NCBI RefSeq assembly: GCF_038397725.1
Contig: NZ_CP151634.1
Span: 2,976,001-3,040,000 of the forward strand
From: Microbacterium sp. LWO13-1.2
GTDB lineage: Bacteria > Actinomycetota > Actinomycetes > Actinomycetales > Microbacteriaceae
Length of the DNA: 64,000 nt
Direction: 5' to 3'
The notes beneath the pieces are model-generated. The model made no database searches. It saw only the letters and a program-made list of their open reading frames with translations, and was not told the origin of the DNA. The position numbers and the translations under genes are program-made. This document shows positions 1-8,926 of the stretch, piece after piece (positions within the stretch are counted from its first letter, which is position 1; each line of letters starts with the position of its first letter).

Positions 1-50
1 CCCCGGCATCGGGATGTGCGGTCACAGCGACAGGCTAGAGTCAGGAAGCG

Positions 51-1205
51 ATGAAGAGTCTCAGGCACGCCGTTGCGCTCCTTGTCCCCGCTCTCCTTGC
101 GCTCGGGGCGGCGCTGGCGTTCATCGTGTTCGGTGTGGCCCGACGTGTCGTCACGCCCACTCGCCGCGCTCCCGACACCGCGATCCTCGCCGTCGACACC
201 GGAGCGCAGACGATCGAACTCACCCGCACCCCCGACACCGAGCTCCCCGGCCGCTACGGCCTGTTCACGACCGGCACCTACGGCTATGTGAAACTCGGCG
301 CGGTCCTCAGTGCCGACGCGACCACTGTGCGTCGCAAGTTGCTCACGCAGATCGAGTCCGGCGCGCGGGTCGACCGCGATGCAGGGTTCAGCGGGTGGTA
401 CTACTCGTCGCCGAGCGAACTGCACCTGCGCTGGGAGAGCGTGCTCATCGGTTCACCGGCCGGTCCGTGCCCTGCGTGGTTCTTCCCCGCGACGTCGTCG
501 ACCTGGGTGATCCAGGTGCACGGTCGCGGCGTCACCCGTGCCGAATGCCTGCGCGCCGTTCCGGTGCTGCACGCTCTCGGGCTGCCGAATCTCGTCGTCT
601 CCTACCGGAACGACGGCGAGGCTCCGCGCAGCCGCGGAGGAGCCTATGCCCTGGGCGCCGCTGAATGGCGTGACGTCGACGCGGCAATCGGCTACGCACT
701 GCGTCACGGCGCTGACCGCGTGCTGCTGATGGGCTGGTCGATGGGCGGCGCGGTTTCTCTTCAGGCAGCGGTGAACTCCGGCAATCGCGATCGCATCGCC
801 GGCCTCATCCTGGATTCCCCGGTGATCGACTGGCGCACCGTGCTGCGATTCCAGGCACGAGAGGCGGGGATGCGTGCGCCGCTGCCCGACCTCGCGATGA
901 GTGCGCTGTCGCTTCCGCTGACGGCGCGCCTGAGCGGTGCGGAGGAGGCGATTCCCTTCGACCGCCTCGACATGGTGGCCCGTGCCGATGAGCTCACCAT
1001 GCCGATCCTGATCCTGCACAGCGATGACGACGGTTTCGTGCCCTCCGACGCTTCCCACGCCCTGCAGGAGGCGCGGCCGGACCTCGTCACGATGCCGCAC
1101 TTCTCCGTCGCCAGGCACACGAAGCTGTGGAACTACGACCAGGTGAGCTGGACCAGGGCGATCACCGACTGGGTGACCGAGCAGGGCTTCAGCGCTTCTG
1201 CCTGA
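51..1205 (+). CDS. Membrane-anchored alpha/beta hydrolase
   Basis: The 384-residue protein has one hydrophobic segment at about residues 7-29, which suggests an N-terminal anchor or uncleaved signal with the enzyme outside the membrane. The hydrolase core shows the nucleophile elbow GWSMGG with Ser230, a likely acid Asp in the LHSDDDG stretch (about residue 325) and a candidate base His356. This fits the serine hydrolase (dienelactone hydrolase/S9-like) fold; the substrate cannot be told. The ATG is preceded by AGGAAGCG. The 3' end overlaps the convergent sufE by 17 bp. The family call is firm and the function open. Confidence 0.85.
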   Translation: MKSLRHAVALLVPALLALGAALAFIVFGVARRVVTPTRRAPDTAILAVDTGAQTIELTRTPDTELPGRYGLFTTGTYGYVKLGAVLSADATTVRRKLLTQIESGARVDRDAGFSGWYYSSPSELHLRWESVLIGSPAGPCPAWFFPATSSTWVIQVHGRGVTRAECLRAVPVLHALGLPNLVVSYRNDGEAPRSRGGAYALGAAEWRDVDAAIGYALRHGADRVLLMGWSMGGAVSLQAAVNSGNRDRIAGLILDSPVIDWRTVLRFQAREAGMRAPLPDLAMSALSLPLTARLSGAEEAIPFDRLDMVARADELTMPILILHSDDDGFVPSDASHALQEARPDLVTMPHFSVARHTKLWNYDQVSWTRAITDWVTEQGFSASA

Positions 1206-1620
1206 CCTGCTTCTTCGCCCGCATGAGCATCCCGGTCATGCCGCCGATCCGAAGCGGGGACACGGCCTTGGTCAGGCCGATGGACTGCGGGTAGTCGTCG
1301 GGGATCGCGAGCACCTCGTCGGCTGTCAGACCGGTGAGGCCCTGCACGAGGATGCTGGCGAAGCCCCGTGTCGTCGGCGCCTCTGGCGGTGCGGTCGCGT
1401 GCATGGTCACGACGTCGTCAGTGACCTCCACGTAGATATACACGGGGGACTGGCATTCGGCCACGCGCTCGTACATCTCGGGATGCTGCGCGACCTCGTC
1501 CGAGACCGGTGGGAGCTCGTCGGAGAACTCCAGCAGGAGCAGCAGGCGATCGGTCTCCGGGGTCTCCAGGAACGCGTCGCGGATCTCCGCGAGAGAGTCA
1601 GGAACGGCGGTGGTACTCAT
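1189..1620 (-). CDS. sufE: SufE-type cysteine desulfuration protein
   Basis: SufE proteins accept persulfide sulfur from a cysteine desulfurase for Fe-S cluster assembly. The 143-residue length fits the family, and the acceptor Cys lies in VAECQSPVY at about residue 56. I chose the ATG at 1620 because GGGAGA lies about 9 nt upstream; an ATG three codons earlier would sit on that Shine-Dalgarno sequence. The gene lies 35 bp downstream of the sulfurtransferase gene on the same strand, so the two probably form an operon. The same pairing (sseA with a SufE-like gene) occurs in mycobacteria. A specific cysteine desulfurase partner is not in the window. Confidence 0.88.
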   Translation of the reverse strand: MSTTAVPDSLAEIRDAFLETPETDRLLLLLEFSDELPPVSDEVAQHPEMYERVAECQSPVYIYVEVTDDVVTMHATAPPEAPTTRGFASILVQGLTGLTADEVLAIPDDYPQSIGLTKAVSPLRIGGMTGMLMRAKKQVRQKR

Positions 1621-1655
1621 CCCTGACATTCTCCCACGGCCAGCGACTCACGTGC

Positions 1656-2549
1656 TCAGAGTGCGCCCGGCTCCGTGCCAGTGACGATCGGCACGCGCAC
1701 GGCACTGCCCCACTCCGTCCAGGAGCCGTCGTAGTTGCGGACGTTCTCGAAGCCGAGGAGGTGCGTGAGTACGAACCACGTGTGGCTCGAGCGCTCACCG
1801 ATACGGCAGTACGCCACCACGTCGTCCCCATCGCGGAGGCCGGCACCGTCGCGGTAGATGGCGTCGAGTTCGGCGCGGTTCTTGAAACCGCCGTCCTCGG
1901 CCACTGCCTTCGCCCAGGGGACGCTCTGCGCGGTGGGGATGTGACCGGCACGCAGTGCTCCCTCGTCGGGGTAGGCGGGAGCCGTGGTGCGCTCACCGCT
2001 GTACTCCTCGGGCGAGCGCACATCGATCAGGGGATTGCCGATGTGCGCGAGAACGTCTTCCTTGTAGGCGCGGATGATCGAATCGTCGCGTTCGACCACC
2101 GGGTAGACGGTCGCCGGCGGGGTCGGGTTGTCGCGCGTGATCTCCCGTCCCTCCGAGATCCAGCGGTCGCGGCCACCGTCGAGCAGTCGCACATCCTCGT
2201 GTCCGAAGAGGGAGAAGACCCAGAGCGCGTATGCCGCCCACCAATTGTTCTTGTCGCCGTAGATCACGACCGTGTCGTCGCGTGAGATGCCCTTGCGGCT
2301 GAGGAGGGCGGCAAAGCCCTCGCCGTCGACGTAGTCGCGCACGACGGGGTCGTTGAGTTCGGTGTGCCAGTCGACCTTCACCGCACCGGGAATGTGGCCG
2401 GTCTCATAGAGAAGGACGTCTTCATCGGACTCGACCACGACGAGGCCGGGTGTTCCGAGGCGCTCCGCGAGCCACTCGGTGGTCACGAGTCGGCCGGGTT
2501 CGGCGTATTCGGCGAACTTGGCGGAAGTCGTATCGAACTCGATGGCCAC
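1656..2549 (-). CDS. sseA: Thiosulfate/3-mercaptopyruvate sulfurtransferase
   Basis: This is a tandem rhodanese of 297 residues. The first domain ([21 protein letters not shown]) is non-catalytic. The second ends with the active-site loop CRIGERSS, whose Cys248 carries the persulfide. This CysA/SseA loop is typical of actinobacterial sulfurtransferases. The open frame runs far upstream, but homology begins at [11 protein letters not shown]. The GTG at 2547-2549 has AGGAG six bases upstream, so I start there. It is followed by sufE, and zapE is divergent across a 147-bp gap. The likely role is sulfur transfer toward Fe-S or thiol metabolism in the cytoplasm. Confidence 0.92.
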   Translation of the reverse strand: MAIEFDTTSAKFAEYAEPGRLVTTEWLAERLGTPGLVVVESDEDVLLYETGHIPGAVKVDWHTELNDPVVRDYVDGEGFAALLSRKGISRDDTVVIYGDKNNWWAAYALWVFSLFGHEDVRLLDGGRDRWISEGREITRDNPTPPATVYPVVERDDSIIRAYKEDVLAHIGNPLIDVRSPEEYSGERTTAPAYPDEGALRAGHIPTAQSVPWAKAVAEDGGFKNRAELDAIYRDGAGLRDGDDVVAYCRIGERSSHTWFVLTHLLGFENVRNYDGSWTEWGSAVRVPIVTGTEPGAL

Positions 2550-2696
2550 GGGGGTCTCCTCAAAGGGTGGGCGAGCGATGGTGCGGATGCCGACGGCGTA
2601 AGGTTGGAGCCGTCCCTTCGACGATAGATCCCCGCTGTGTGCGCTGCACCCGATTCGTAAGACTTCGACACAGCCAGCCCCCGATTCAGGAACCGA

Positions 2697-3752
2697 ATGA
2701 CTGAGACGACGAGCCGCCCAGGCATCGTGCACCTGACCGAGCGCCAGCCCAATGTGACGGGTCCCGAGATGCTGGCGAGCCTCGTGCCGCCCCCGCAGTT
2801 CGATACCGCGACGTTCGACAGCTACCGTGTCGATGCTGCCTACCCCTCCCAGGAAGAGGCGAAGGAAACCCTGGCCCGCTTCGCGGGGCGTGGAACGCCT
2901 GCGAAGCGAGGCGGCTTCTTCAGCCGGGCGAAGAAGGAACCGGAACTGAAGCCCGGCGTCTACCTGGACGGCGGGTTCGGGGTCGGAAAGACTCACCTCC
3001 TCGCATCGATCTATCACGCGATGCCGGCCCGCCGGAAGTATTTCGGATCCTTCATCGAGTACACCGCGCTGGTCGGAGCTCTCGGCTACAAGAACACCGT
3101 CGACCTCCTCAAGGGCGCAGACCTGATCTGCATCGACGAATTCGAGCTCGACGATCCGGGCGACACGATGGTGATGACCCGGCTGCTCGGCGAGCTCGTT
3201 CCGACCGGCACCCGGCTCGCGGCGACCTCGAACACCCCGCCCAATGCCCTCGGTGAAGGGCGCTTCGCCGCACAGGACTTCCTCCGCGAGATCCATGCGA
3301 TGTCGGACAGCTTCCAGACGCTGCGCATCGACGGCGTGGACTTCCGCCAGCGCGCCCTCGACGGACATGCCGTAGTCAGCGATCAGGAGCAGTACGCCCG
3401 CGCGGTGACGGATGCCGGCAGCGCGGGGACCGCATCCGACGACGTGTTCGGTGATGTCATCCGCCACCTCGCTCGCGTGCACCCGTCGCGGTACCTGCGG
3501 GTGATCGACGGGCTCGACCTCGTCGGGCTGCGTGACGTGCATGTGCTCACCGATCAGTCCGAGGCGCTGCGTTTCGTGGCCTTCGTGGACCGCGTATACG
3601 ACGCGCAGATCCCGATCGTCGCGACGGGGGTCAGCCTGGAGCAGGTGTTCGCGGACGAGATGCTCGGTGGTGGTTACCGCAAGAAGTACCTGCGCGCTAT
3701 CTCCCGCCTCAACGCGTTGACGCATTCTGCGCAGGACAGCAGCCCCGCGTAA
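2697..3752 (+). CDS. zapE: AFG1-family ATPase (ZapE)
   Basis: The 351-residue protein has a Walker A motif [11 protein letters not shown] (Lys98) and a Walker [10 protein letters not shown] at about 143-151, followed by the sensor region [11 protein letters not shown]. This is the AFG1/ZapE AAA-like ATPase family. ZapE destabilises the FtsZ ring in proteobacteria, and the mitochondrial relative helps membrane-protein turnover. The actinobacterial role is less clear. The ATG has a weak AGGA upstream. It is divergent from the sseA-sufE pair and followed by the ammonium transporter gene with its own control region. Confidence 0.9.
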   Translation: MTETTSRPGIVHLTERQPNVTGPEMLASLVPPPQFDTATFDSYRVDAAYPSQEEAKETLARFAGRGTPAKRGGFFSRAKKEPELKPGVYLDGGFGVGKTHLLASIYHAMPARRKYFGSFIEYTALVGALGYKNTVDLLKGADLICIDEFELDDPGDTMVMTRLLGELVPTGTRLAATSNTPPNALGEGRFAAQDFLREIHAMSDSFQTLRIDGVDFRQRALDGHAVVSDQEQYARAVTDAGSAGTASDDVFGDVIRHLARVHPSRYLRVIDGLDLVGLRDVHVLTDQSEALRFVAFVDRVYDAQIPIVATGVSLEQVFADEMLGGGYRKKYLRAISRLNALTHSAQDSSPA

Positions 3753-3779
3753 CACGAAGTTCACACGCCGCCGCACGGC

Positions 3780-3817
3780 GTAACGTCCCCGAAACACACC
3801 TCGCTCACATCGGTAAC
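3780..3817 (+). promoter_or_regulatory. Putative GlnR operator upstream of amtB
   Basis: GTAAC (3780), GAAAC (3791) and GTAAC (3813) lie on an 11-bp repeat, with a degenerate box CGCTC at 3802. GTnAC-n6-GAAAC is the known GlnR box of Streptomyces and Mycobacterium, where amtB is a main target. The site lies about 50-90 bp before the amtB start. The glnR gene itself is not in the window. Confidence 0.65.
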
Positions 3818-3866
3818 CGGGCATCTCCACACTGAAGCTCTCAGTTACCCGAATGTGAGGTTTGAC

Positions 3867-5105
3867 ATGGATTCACCCGGCAACATCTCCTGGGCGATCA
3901 CCGCGACCGCCCTTGTCCTGCTGATGACGCCCGGCGTCGCGTTCTTCTACGGCGGCCTGGTCAAGGCGAAGAGTGTCGTCAGCATGATGATGATGAGCTT
4001 CGGCTCGATCGGGCTGGTGGCCGTGCTCTGGGTGCTCTTCGGATTCTCGATGAGCGCGGTCGAGAGCCCCGGCCAGTTCGCGGGCAATCCCTTCGCCGAC
4101 TTCGGGCTGAACGGCCTCGCCAGCGGTGAAGGCTCCAACGTCGCACTCATCGGCGTCGCGTACGGCGCGACCTTCGCGATCATCACGGTCGCCCTGATCT
4201 CGGGCGCCATCGCGGACCGCGCACGCTTCGGCCCGTGGCTCATCTTCGCCGGCGTGTTCGCCACTGTCGGCTACTTCCCGGTCGCCGCATGGGTCTGGGG
4301 CGGCGGCTGGATCATGAACCTCGGCACCACCCTGTTCGGTGAGGACAGCGGCATCGCCGTGATCGACTACGCCGGTGGCACCGCGGTGCACATCAATGCC
4401 GGTGCCGCCGCTCTGGCGCTCGCGCTCGTGCTCGGCAAGCGCATCGGGTTCCAGAAGGGCATCCTCAAGCCGCACAACGTCCCGCTGACGCTGCTCGGTG
4501 CCGCGCTCCTCTGGTTCGGCTGGTTCGGGTTCAATGCGGGCGCCGAATGGCTCTCCGAGGACATGGGCAAGGTCGGGCTGATCGGGATCAACACCCTGGG
4601 TGCCACGGCGGCCGCGATCCTCGGCTGGATCCTGGTCGAGCGCATCAAGGACGGCAAGGCCACCTCGGTCGGTGCCGCCTCCGGTGCGGTCGCGGGTCTG
4701 GTCGCGATCACGCCTGCCTGCGCGAACCTCAGCCCCGGCTGGGCGCTGCTGCTCGGCGCGCTCTCCGGTATCGCCTGCGCTCTGGCGGTCGAACTGAAGT
4801 TCCGTCTCGGCTTCGACGACTCGCTCGACGTCGTCGGCATCCACCTCGTCGGCGGTCTTCTCGGGACGCTCTACCTGGGATTCTTCGCCACGGAGCAAGG
4901 CCTGTTCACCGGCGGTGATCTGCGGCTGCTCACGGTGCAGGCGATCGCAGCCGGCGGAGTACTGCTCTACTCGTTCATCGTCTCCTTCATCATCGGCTTC
5001 GCCATCGAGAAGACGATCGGCTTCCGCGTCACGAACGAGGACGAGATCGCGGGCGTCGACCTGGTCGTGCACGGCGAAGAGGGCTACGCCCTCGCCGAGC
5101 AGTGA
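3867..5105 (+). CDS. amtB: Ammonium transporter
   Basis: The 412-residue integral membrane protein of the Amt/Mep/Rh family has about 11 hydrophobic segments. Both pore histidines are visible: His175 in TAVHINAG and His326 in VGIHLVGG. An in-frame GTG lies at 3855, but GTGAGG at 3855-3860 is better read as the ribosome binding site of the ATG at 3867. The usual companion glnK is absent downstream; the next gene is unrelated. The upstream GlnR-like box implies induction under nitrogen limitation. Confidence 0.95.
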   Translation: MDSPGNISWAITATALVLLMTPGVAFFYGGLVKAKSVVSMMMMSFGSIGLVAVLWVLFGFSMSAVESPGQFAGNPFADFGLNGLASGEGSNVALIGVAYGATFAIITVALISGAIADRARFGPWLIFAGVFATVGYFPVAAWVWGGGWIMNLGTTLFGEDSGIAVIDYAGGTAVHINAGAAALALALVLGKRIGFQKGILKPHNVPLTLLGAALLWFGWFGFNAGAEWLSEDMGKVGLIGINTLGATAAAILGWILVERIKDGKATSVGAASGAVAGLVAITPACANLSPGWALLLGALSGIACALAVELKFRLGFDDSLDVVGIHLVGGLLGTLYLGFFATEQGLFTGGDLRLLTVQAIAAGGVLLYSFIVSFIIGFAIEKTIGFRVTNEDEIAGVDLVVHGEEGYALAEQ

Positions 5106-5125
5106 CGTGCGGCTAGGGTGGCCGG

Positions 5126-5695
5126 GTGACTTCCTCGAAGAGCATCCTGGCCACCCTCGCCGAGATCCTGCTCAAGGCACTCGGATCTGAGCGGCCGTCT
5201 CGGACGCCTGTGCGTCCGAGACGGCCGGATGCGCGTCTGCGGCCGGTCGGCGAGGAGGGCGCTGATCGCGGACGTGACGGCGACACCGCGACGGCACGCG
5301 TCGACCCCGACGGCGTCCGTGATCTGCGGATCGCCTATGCGCCGGACCAGGACGGCGCCCCGGATGCCGGAGAGATCGTCTGGACCTGGGTGCCCTACGA
5401 GGAGAATGACGGTCGCGGCAAGGACCGGCCTGTGCTGGTGATCGCTCGTGCGTCAGCGGACCGCGTGTACGCCGTCCGCATGACCAGCCGCTCGCATGAC
5501 GGCGACCGCGACTACCTGTCCATCGGTTCAGGTTCCTGGGACGCGCAGGGTCGCGAATCCTGGATCGACATCGAGCAGCTGTACAGCGTGCACGAGGACG
5601 GGTTGCGCCGAGAGGCCGCCGTGCTCAACCCCCAGCGCTACGGTCGTGTGACCGCAGCGCTCAGGGATCGCTACGGGTGGCGAGAGGGGGAGTAG
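5126..5695 (+). CDS. PemK/MazF-like protein with extended N-terminus
   Basis: The last ~120 residues resemble PemK/MazF-fold toxins: GEIVWTWVPYEENDGRGKDRPVLVI is the conserved first strand and loop, followed by MTSRSHDGDRDY. The first ~70 residues are a basic, low-complexity tail seen in related Microbacteriaceae proteins. No antitoxin gene is next to it, so a standard toxin-antitoxin role is not supported; it may be a housekeeping relative. The start is a GTG 20 bp after amtB. A perfect 15-bp inverted repeat lies inside the tail coding region. Confidence 0.7.
   Translation: MTSSKSILATLAEILLKALGSERPSRTPVRPRRPDARLRPVGEEGADRGRDGDTATARVDPDGVRDLRIAYAPDQDGAPDAGEIVWTWVPYEENDGRGKDRPVLVIARASADRVYAVRMTSRSHDGDRDYLSIGSGSWDAQGRESWIDIEQLYSVHEDGLRREAAVLNPQRYGRVTAALRDRYGWREGE
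5192..5227. repeat. Perfect 15-bp inverted repeat inside a CDS
   Basis: Arms CGGCCGTCTCGGACG (5192-5206) and CGTCCGAGACGGCCG (5213-5227) are separated by a 6-nt loop. There is no T-run. It could attenuate transcription between amtB and the PemK-like gene, or hinder translation early in that gene. Confidence 0.8.
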
Positions 5696-5719
5696 GGGCC
5701 TCGCCCCTGGCGCCGGCGC

Positions 5720-6862
5720 TCAGCCGCGCGTCGCAAGCGGCGCGTGCGCGAGCTGCGGGAAGGCCTGCAGCACCATCTCGACGAGATCGTTCAGGGGCCT
5801 GGTCAGCGGATCGGTGGCCGGAAGGCCGAGTTCGAGTTCGATGGCGTCGATGGCCTCGCCGATCTCGTCGGCGGCCATCCCCTCGTGATTGACGGTGATG
5901 CCGATGACCTTCGTGTCGGCGAACGCCTCGATCAATGCGACCTCGCTGGCGACTGTGGGCATCTTGACCATGGGGAAGTCGCCGAGCATGCGCCGTTTCG
6001 GGGCGTGCTGAACGATGACGCCTGCGGGCTGGCTGCCGCGGAGGATGTGTGCCGAAGTGATGTAAGCGGGGTGGCTGAGCGCGCCCTGGCCCTCGACGAT
6101 GATGATGTCGGGATTCTCGCCTTCGAACGCGGCGACGACCTGGTTCTCCACCTCACCCGAGCAGTACTGCGGCACGAGTGCGTCGAGGGCCACGCCGTAC
6201 TTGCCGCCCTGGATGATCGTCGTCTGCCCGGTGCCGACCATCACGGCGTGGATGCCGCGCGCATTCAGCGCCTGCACCAGGAGAGTCGAGGTCGTGCGCT
6301 TGCCGATCGCGCCGTCTGTGCCGAGCACCGCGATGCGCGGGCAGGTGACATCGAAGATTCGACCGGAGAACAGGTGGAGTTCGTGCATGCTGCGCGGTCG
6401 ACGGACGTCGGTGATGGTGACGCCGGCCAGCAATGCGGCGGCAGCGAACTCGGCGTCATCGTTCAGGAACTCATGCAGCCCGTTGATGATGTGCATGCCG
6501 CGGGCGATCCCGTCGAGCAGGACGACGCGCTGCGCGGGCGAGAGGAGACCGTCGGCCGGGGCAACGCCGCAGATCAGGTAGTCCGGGACGCGGTCGGCGT
6601 GAACGACGGACTGTGCGAGGTTCGCGAGGATCGGGATGCCGTTGGGGGTGCCGTCGAGGAACATCCCGGCGTCGGCGCCTGCCCGCGTGCTGTCGATCAC
6701 GCTGAGGATGTCGTACTTCTCGGAGTGGCGGATGAGACCGTTCGCGGTCTTGCCGTCCTGCTCGCCGAACTGGCCTTCGCAGTAGACCACTGCGGTGGCG
6801 CCGACGGGAAGGATTGCCGCGTCACTGAGCACGGTCGTATGGACTGGGGACGACGAATTCAT
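5720..6862 (-). CDS. DUF1611 family protein (DgcN-like)
   Basis: The 380-residue protein has a P-loop-like stretch GTDGAIGKRTTS in the second half, then GTGQTTIIQG and the acidic IIIVEGQGALSHP. These are the hallmarks of DUF1611, a P-loop NTPase-like family. Some members (DgcN) act with the epimerase DgcA in D-glutamate catabolism. DgcA is not adjacent here, so the substrate is uncertain. I chose the ATG at 6862 because GAGGA lies 5-6 nt upstream; the seven-codon longer version has no such site. The gene appears monocistronic, with no partner downstream on its strand. Confidence 0.75.
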   Translation of the reverse strand: MNSSSPVHTTVLSDAAILPVGATAVVYCEGQFGEQDGKTANGLIRHSEKYDILSVIDSTRAGADAGMFLDGTPNGIPILANLAQSVVHADRVPDYLICGVAPADGLLSPAQRVVLLDGIARGMHIINGLHEFLNDDAEFAAAALLAGVTITDVRRPRSMHELHLFSGRIFDVTCPRIAVLGTDGAIGKRTTSTLLVQALNARGIHAVMVGTGQTTIIQGGKYGVALDALVPQYCSGEVENQVVAAFEGENPDIIIVEGQGALSHPAYITSAHILRGSQPAGVIVQHAPKRRMLGDFPMVKMPTVASEVALIEAFADTKVIGITVNHEGMAADEIGEAIDAIELELGLPATDPLTRPLNDLVEMVLQAFPQLAHAPLATRG

Positions 6863-7096
6863 CGGGTTCCTCAACGGTCGCACAGAGGAGGCGACAAGAA
6901 ACGGAGGGCCGTTGAAAGCTGTCGGTCGACGAGAAGTCTTCCCTGATGATCGGCAAAATGCCGACTACTGCACCGTAGCAGGCGCGTATCCGCAGCGGCT
7001 GTGAATCACGGACGCACGATCGCGATCCAATCCGATGGGCCTCGCACGCCGAACTCTCTGTGAGTCGCTTCCGCGGCCGCATCCCAAGGAGGAATC

Positions 7097-7483
7097 ATGC
7101 GTTTCATCCCGACCAAGGTCCACGGCATTCTCGACTACATCGTCGGCGTCGCTCTCATCGCCGCCCCCTGGGTCTTCGGATTCGCGTCCGTCGGCGGCGC
7201 GGCCGTCGTCATCCCGATCGTCCTCGGCGTCGGCCTCATCGTCTACAGCCTGTTCACGAAGTACGAGTGGGGACCGTTCGGGTTCATCCCGATGCCGGTG
7301 CACCTCGTCTTCGACGTCGCTGCCAGTCTGTTTCTCGCTCTTTCGCCGTGGATCTTCGGGTTCGCCGGCGAAGCATTGAACGTCTGGCTGCCGCACGTGG
7401 TCGTCGGCGCCGCCGTCATCGTCGTCGTGCTGTTCTCACAGCCGCAGCCGGCAGGTGCTCGCGCGCGCGTCGCTACCGCCTGA
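7097..7483 (+). CDS. SPW-repeat membrane protein
   Basis: A small membrane protein of 128 residues with four hydrophobic segments. Two motifs, APWVFGF (about residue 24) and SPWIFGF (about residue 84), are the repeats that define the SPW family. Each precedes a membrane helix. A strong AAGGAGGAATC precedes the ATG. No function is established for the family. It stands alone between a 234-bp upstream gap and a terminator-like hairpin. Confidence 0.8.
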   Translation: MRFIPTKVHGILDYIVGVALIAAPWVFGFASVGGAAVVIPIVLGVGLIVYSLFTKYEWGPFGFIPMPVHLVFDVAASLFLALSPWIFGFAGEALNVWLPHVVVGAAVIVVVLFSQPQPAGARARVATA

Positions 7484-7487
7484 GGGT

Positions 7488-7520
7488 GGCTTCCCCGGGG
7501 CCTCACGGCCCTGGGGAGCC
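7488..7520 (+). terminator. Hairpin after the SPW gene
   Basis: GGCTTCCCCGGGGCC and GGCCCTGGGGAGCC pair around TCAC, with one or two mismatches. The following T content is modest (GTCCTTTC). It is probably a terminator. Confidence 0.55.
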
Positions 7521-7551
7521 GTCCTTTCACGTGATCTCTGGGCGGTGAGGA

Positions 7552-7977
7552 TCACGATCGCAGCGCTTCGCTCAACCACCGTGCGTAGAGCGACCAGGGG
7601 TCGCCGTGTTTCCGAAGGGTACGGATGTGGGCACGGAGGTCGGCGGTGAGCGTGAACCACTCGCCGCCTTCGCGAGCCGCCGCGAACTCCCGATGCCGCC
7701 GCTGTTCGACAGGACGACCCCCGCGCTCGAACGCGAGCAGCTCTTCATGCCGGATGCTCGCCAGTCGCTGACGGGGACGTCGACTCGTTCCGATCTTCAC
7801 TCTGCGGTCGTAGCGGATGTAGTAGACGACCTCGATCACGGGTCGGGGGAGATCGTGGTCGGGAACGTCGCCGTATCGCCAGCCGCATACTGCGCATATC
7901 CAGGCCCCGCCGATCCGCGCCCCGTACTCGTTGGCGCAGAGATTGCAGGGACCGGGTAGTCGGCTGTTCGTCACCAC
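7552..7977 (-). CDS. GIY-YIG (T5orf172-type) nuclease with N-terminal zinc ribbon
   Basis: The 141-residue protein starts with two CxxC pairs (CNLC at about 11 and CAVC at about 28), likely a zinc ribbon. A GIY-YIG-like core follows: VYYIRYDRRVKIGTS, then the conserved arginine stretch RRPRQRL, then VEQRRHREF with the presumed catalytic Glu, ending in GEWF. This matches T5orf172/Mug113-type GIY-YIG domains common in phages and mobile DNA. It lies just outside the left end of the tRNA-Val element. Its target is unknown. Confidence 0.7.
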   Translation of the reverse strand: MVTNSRLPGPCNLCANEYGARIGGAWICAVCGWRYGDVPDHDLPRPVIEVVYYIRYDRRVKIGTSRRPRQRLASIRHEELLAFERGGRPVEQRRHREFAAAREGGEWFTLTADLRAHIRTLRKHGDPWSLYARWLSEALRS

Positions 7978-8035
7978 GGGGTCGACGGTACGCGCGGGTT
8001 GCGACGCTGCGTTGGCCAGACAGGGTCCTGGACAG

Positions 8036-8067
8036 CGAAAACCCCCGAAGATCGATGATCTCGGGGG
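8036..8067 (-). terminator. Stranded ancestral terminator of tRNA-Val
   Basis: CCCCCGAAGATC and GATCTCGGGGG pair with a one-base bulge, and the leftward transcript then reads TTTT. It sits immediately beyond the left copy of the att repeat, exactly where a terminator of the uninterrupted leftward tRNA-Val gene would be. Confidence 0.65.
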
Positions 8068-8070
8068 TAA

Positions 8071-8094
8071 TGGTGGGCGATACCGGACTCGAAC
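8071..8094. repeat. Left attachment site (attL), 24-bp direct repeat
   Basis: The sequence starting TGGTGGGCGATACC is identical over 24 bp to 17627-17650, which is the 3' end (encoded CCA, acceptor and T-arm part) of tRNA-Val(CAC). The match ends abruptly at both sides, as expected of an integrase crossover core. Confidence 0.88.
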
Positions 8095-8124
8095 TACCGT
8101 GCGTGGGATTCTCTCTCACCGCTC

Positions 8125-8685
8125 ATGGCGCGCCAGGCGGGTGGCACGGGCGATGGTGTCGCGGTGGTTCCGCCGTACCCGTTCGCCGTCAATCACGACG
8201 GCGACGCCCGTGCCCGCGAACTCACGTCTGGTCCGCTGCCGACACGCTCGACGAAGATTGGCGATGGTCTCGAGTTCCCGCCGACCCTGCCGCACCAGTA
8301 CGGCGAACAGGCCGGGTCGGAGCGGCGCAACAGCGACCCCGCTTCCTCGCCACTGGGCGTAATTACAGCGGGCGGTGCGCACCACAACCTCCTGATCCCG
8401 CCGTACATCGCTGAGCTCTACAGCACTGGCACCGTCCGAGGTGTAGAGAACGCGGCGTTGTCGGCGATCACTGCCGCGGGAAGCCATCACGGGCTGACAG
8501 TCCCTCCGGGCGCGTTCCTGTCGCGAATGTACGGTTCGCGTGGCAGCCAGGAGCACCTCAACACGCCCGTATCGGAGCCGACGCATCCGATCACCGCGAC
8601 GGGCGAAGATCACGCGCTGGTCACGCCGGAGCGCACTCGACCGAAGGGGATGCTCGAGGGTGGCGTGGGCAATCGACCGGGCTGA
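8125..8685 (+). pseudogene. Fragment of a phage C5-cytosine DNA methyltransferase
   Basis: The reading frame encodes repeated phrases such as VITAGGAHHNLLIPP, SAITAAGSHHGLTVPP and PITATGEDHALVTPE. These resemble the variable repeated region found in actinophage C5 methyltransferases before the C-terminal motifs. The N-terminal catalytic PCQ region and the C-terminal motif X are missing. The fragment begins just 30 bp inside attL. It is probably a deletion remnant with no enzyme activity. The identification rests on pattern recall and should be confirmed by a profile search. Confidence 0.5.
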
Positions 8686-8926
8686 GAAGGTCCACTGGCT
8701 CAGCCTCCGCGACTCCGAAGATCACCTGTTCTCGCTGATGCGGAAGCTGCAAGCCCGAAACATCGTGCCACCGATCGAACGCCCCTCACGCGGGCGCCCC
8801 TGCACCGGCTGCGGAGAGACAGCCGTAGCAACTGCATGGGGGCCGGGAGATGCAGGGGAAGCGGAATGCCGACTCTGCGGCGCAACGTATGCGCCCGAGG
8901 GAATGGGAGAGACCGATGACCGATGA
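8660..8926 (+). CDS. Small zinc-ribbon-like phage protein
   Basis: The 88-residue protein starts at a GTG that overlaps the end of the methyltransferase fragment. It has two cysteine pairs, CTGCG (about 51) and CRLCG (about 74), consistent with a zinc ribbon. The first half (VHWLSLRDSEDHLFSLMRKLQ) looks helical. The 3' end overlaps the next small gene by 11 bp, which suggests a translationally coupled phage operon. Function unknown. Confidence 0.5.
   Translation: MAWAIDRAEKVHWLSLRDSEDHLFSLMRKLQARNIVPPIERPSRGRPCTGCGETAVATAWGPGDAGEAECRLCGATYAPEGMGETDDR

Noticed and set aside
2550..3830. Upstream extension of the sulfurtransferase frame
   Set aside because: Antisense to zapE and beyond the homologous start; the GTG 2549 has a clear AGGAG.
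8071..8094. A second, truncated tRNA-Val gene at the left repeat
   Set aside because: Only 24 bp match; the rest of the cloverleaf is absent. It is an att site rather than a tRNA pseudogene.
8116..8613. Minus-strand open frame of 165 codons opposite the methyltransferase fragment
   Set aside because: Arg-rich composition without domain; the plus-strand frame has the repeated methyltransferase-like phrases.
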